A stretch of DNA of 7,604 nt from Acidobacteriota bacterium. Lineage in GTDB: Bacteria; Acidobacteriota; UBA6911; RPQK01. Every line of letters begins with the position of its first letter. Within the stretch, counting starts at the first letter, position 1. A model generated the notes under the pieces. The model was not told the origin of the DNA. It was given only the letters and a program-made list of their open reading frames with translations, and searched no databases. The position numbers were made by a program, and so were the translations under genes. Location of the stretch: the NCBI GenBank assembly GCA_003819755.1, contig RPQK01000360.1, positions 1 through 7,604 on the forward strand. Direction: 5' to 3'. Below, piece by piece: positions 6,385 to 7,604 of the stretch.

Positions 6385-6394
6385 GCCTCGCGAG
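6361..6394 (+). promoter_or_regulatory. Operator-like palindrome and second half-copy, probable PadR autoregulatory site
   Basis: A perfect inverted repeat has 9-bp arms, ATACCTCGC (6361-6369) and GCGAGGTAT (6373-6381), around a CTC spacer. It fills the space between the -35 and -10 boxes. The 10-mer GCCTCGCGAG within it (6368-6377) recurs at 6385-6394, where transcription should begin; that second copy holds the self-complementary CTCGCGAG. PadR proteins commonly bind dyad sites in their own promoters and repress them. The symmetry and position are seen directly; PadR binding is inferred. Confidence 0.65.
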
Positions 6395-6429
6395 CCGATG
6401 TATCAAGAAAGGCTCGGGAGGTACTTGCA

Positions 6430-6756
6430 ATGGAAAGGGACTTGCTGCGGGCGGTGATCGACCCCATCATTTTGAGCCTGGTGGCTGAACGGCCCCTCCA
6501 CGGGTACCAAATCGTCAAAGAGGTGAACGACCGATCGAACGGTGTCTTTCGTTTCAAAGAAGGGACACTTTACCCCTGCCTGCATCGCCTGGAGGCCGCC
6601 GGCTGGATCGAGGGTCGTTGGGAAGTGGCGGATACCGGCCGGACCCGGCGTTACTACGAAATCACCAAGAAGGGCCGAAAGGTCCTGAACGAGGAAGCCG
6701 GGCAGTGGAAGGCTCTTTCGACTGCGGTTAATGCGCTCCTGTTGTCACACGTTTGA
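6430..6756 (+). CDS. PadR family transcriptional repressor (short form)
   Basis: This is a 108-residue winged-helix protein. It has the PadR pattern: an N-terminal helix with IILSLVAERPLHGYQI (13-28), the recognition region with GTLYPCLHRLEAAGWI (45-60), and the wing TRRYYEITKKGRKVL (72-86). It ends soon after the final dimerisation helix with WKALSTAVNALL (93-104), so it lacks the long C-terminal domain of PadR proper and belongs to the short subgroup. Such proteins are dimeric cytoplasmic repressors, often of their own promoter. The promoter upstream has a perfect dyad in its spacer, consistent with this. Nine nucleotides separate it from the following gene, and GAGG at 6755-6758 overlaps its stop codon as that gene's ribosome site, so the two are co-transcribed. 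The family call is firm; the signal it senses is unknown. Confidence 0.93.
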   Translation: MERDLLRAVIDPIILSLVAERPLHGYQIVKEVNDRSNGVFRFKEGTLYPCLHRLEAAGWIEGRWEVADTGRTRRYYEITKKGRKVLNEEAGQWKALSTAVNALLLSHV

Positions 6757-6765
6757 GGGACGTCT

Positions 6766-7604
6766 ATGGACAAGCGACTTGAGCAGATCGCACAAGAGGC
6801 TGCTTCCTCACTCCGTGATGACCCCGAGCTGGCCCGGGAAGTGGGAGAGGAACTGAAGGACCACCTGGCCGATGCCATCGAGCACTACGAGGCTGAGGGT
6901 GTCCCGCCTTCAGCCGCGATCGAGCGCGCGCTGCTCGACTTCGGATCCCCGGTAGAAGTGGCCGCGCGGCTCCAGGAGGCAAACCGGAGGCGGATGGGGC
7001 TCCGGGCGCTGATCAGACTCGGGCTGCGCTGGCTTGCGGTTCCGGCCGCCGTGGGCATAGCTTGCTGGCTGACCGTCTCTGCTGTGGACGATTTGGTCCA
7101 TTTACCGTGGGCGCAACATTATGCTCCGGGCTTCTTCGGGCTGGTCGGCGGTCACCCGGCGGATCTTATTGACCGGCTGGATCTCAGCCGGGAACAGGGA
7201 CTGTTCTTGACCGGAGGGGCGTCCGGGGAAGCCTCCTCTCGTAATGTCGTTTACTTCGCGAACTATGCCAGCCGCTTGGTGAGCGGCGCCGGAGACGTCG
7301 AAAAACGCCTGCAGGAACTGAGCAAGGGGTTCGAATTGGACCCGCAGAATTCGCGTTACGACTATCTGGTTGCATCGGTCTTGCTGGAACGAGCGGTTCA
7401 ACTCCAACCTCAGTTTGGTGCTTTTGTTTCTCCAGAAGAAATCTCTCTGTCGGTGGTAGATCGCGCTGCCCTCGAGCGGGCTATGGGCTTTGCCCGAAGC
7501 GGCCTCCAAAAGGCGGAATACAGGAAGTACCAGCTCGAGATCCTGGAGGAGTGGCTCACACTGCTTCCTTGTGACAGCTGGACTGACCAGCTTCTCCGGC
7601 TGCG
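6766..7604 (+). CDS. Permease-prefix/HAAS-like membrane protein, PadR partner, cut by window edge
   Basis: The ATG at 6766 opens a frame that runs to the window end without a stop (279 complete codons). A ribosome site, GAGG at 6755-6758, lies 7 nt upstream. Residues 1-70 form a cytoplasmic helical domain with the pattern ELAREVGEELKDHLAD (21-36), then ALLDFGSPVEVAARL (55-69). That resembles the permease prefix domain, or the related HAAS domain, found beside PadR genes. A basic stretch (RRR at 74-76) is followed by one membrane segment around 86-107, WLAVPAAVGIACWLTV. The remainder, from about 110 on, is probably outside the membrane and contains a TPR-like helical region (KGFELDPQNSRYDYLVASVLLERA, about 187-210). 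No ABC-permease membrane domain has appeared by residue 279, although in many relatives it follows the prefix directly. It may sense a signal and control the adjacent PadR; the missing C-terminus could change this view. Confidence 0.7.
   Translation, partial: MDKRLEQIAQEAASSLRDDPELAREVGEELKDHLADAIEHYEAEGVPPSAAIERALLDFGSPVEVAARLQEANRRRMGLRALIRLGLRWLAVPAAVGIACWLTVSAVDDLVHLPWAQHYAPGFFGLVGGHPADLIDRLDLSREQGLFLTGGASGEASSRNVVYFANYASRLVSGAGDVEKRLQELSKGFELDPQNSRYDYLVASVLLERAVQLQPQFGAFVSPEEISLSVVDRAALERAMGFARSGLQKAEYRKYQLEILEEWLTLLPCDSWTDQLLRL

Noticed and set aside
7102..7509. 135-codon minus-strand ORF near the right edge
   Set aside because: It is antisense to the membrane-protein frame, which is open to the edge, follows a proper ribosome site, and shows a recognisable prefix domain and membrane segment.

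Overview
This is a high-GC, gene-dense bacterial window with no RNA genes, CRISPR array or insertion sequence that I can see. The gene content suggests an Acidobacteriota-like genome: a twin-arginine Gfo/Idh/MocA oxidoreductase, a ThuA-like protein, an exported HEAT-repeat protein, and a short PadR regulator followed by a permease-prefix-type membrane protein. Planctomycetota or Verrucomicrobiota carry similar sets, so the phylum is an inference from gene families only.

Layout. (1) Positions 1-790, minus strand: the N-terminal 218 codons of a glycosyltransferase family 9 (heptosyltransferase-like) gene run off the left edge. A possible 44-residue ORF lies just upstream and overlaps its start as TGATG. 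(2) Positions 935-1816, plus: a DUF362-family protein with a Tat signal. (3) Positions 1820-1947: a large imperfect palindrome whose arms are built of short tandem units related to GGTGACA. (4) Positions 1958-6224, plus: a TATAAT box very close to a start codon, then three tightly packed genes for predicted exported proteins: Gfo/Idh/MocA oxidoreductase, ThuA-domain protein and a 657-residue HEAT-repeat protein. The last two overlap as TAATG. (5) Positions 6238-6348: a second palindrome of the same design but built from a different 9-bp unit, GGACCTCAA. (6) Positions 6356-7604, plus: a clear sigma-70-type promoter with a perfect operator-like palindrome in its spacer, a 108-residue PadR repressor, and a membrane protein cut by the right edge.

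How the genes may work together. The oxidoreductase, ThuA and HEAT proteins look like one transcription unit for handling sugars or sugar derivatives in the periplasm; the substrate cannot be read from sequence. The PadR and membrane-protein genes look like a self-regulated pair, in which the repressor binds its own promoter and the membrane partner may relay a signal to it. The two tandem-repeat palindromes sit exactly between transcription units, each ending 7-10 bp before the next promoter element. They are the least explained structures in the window.
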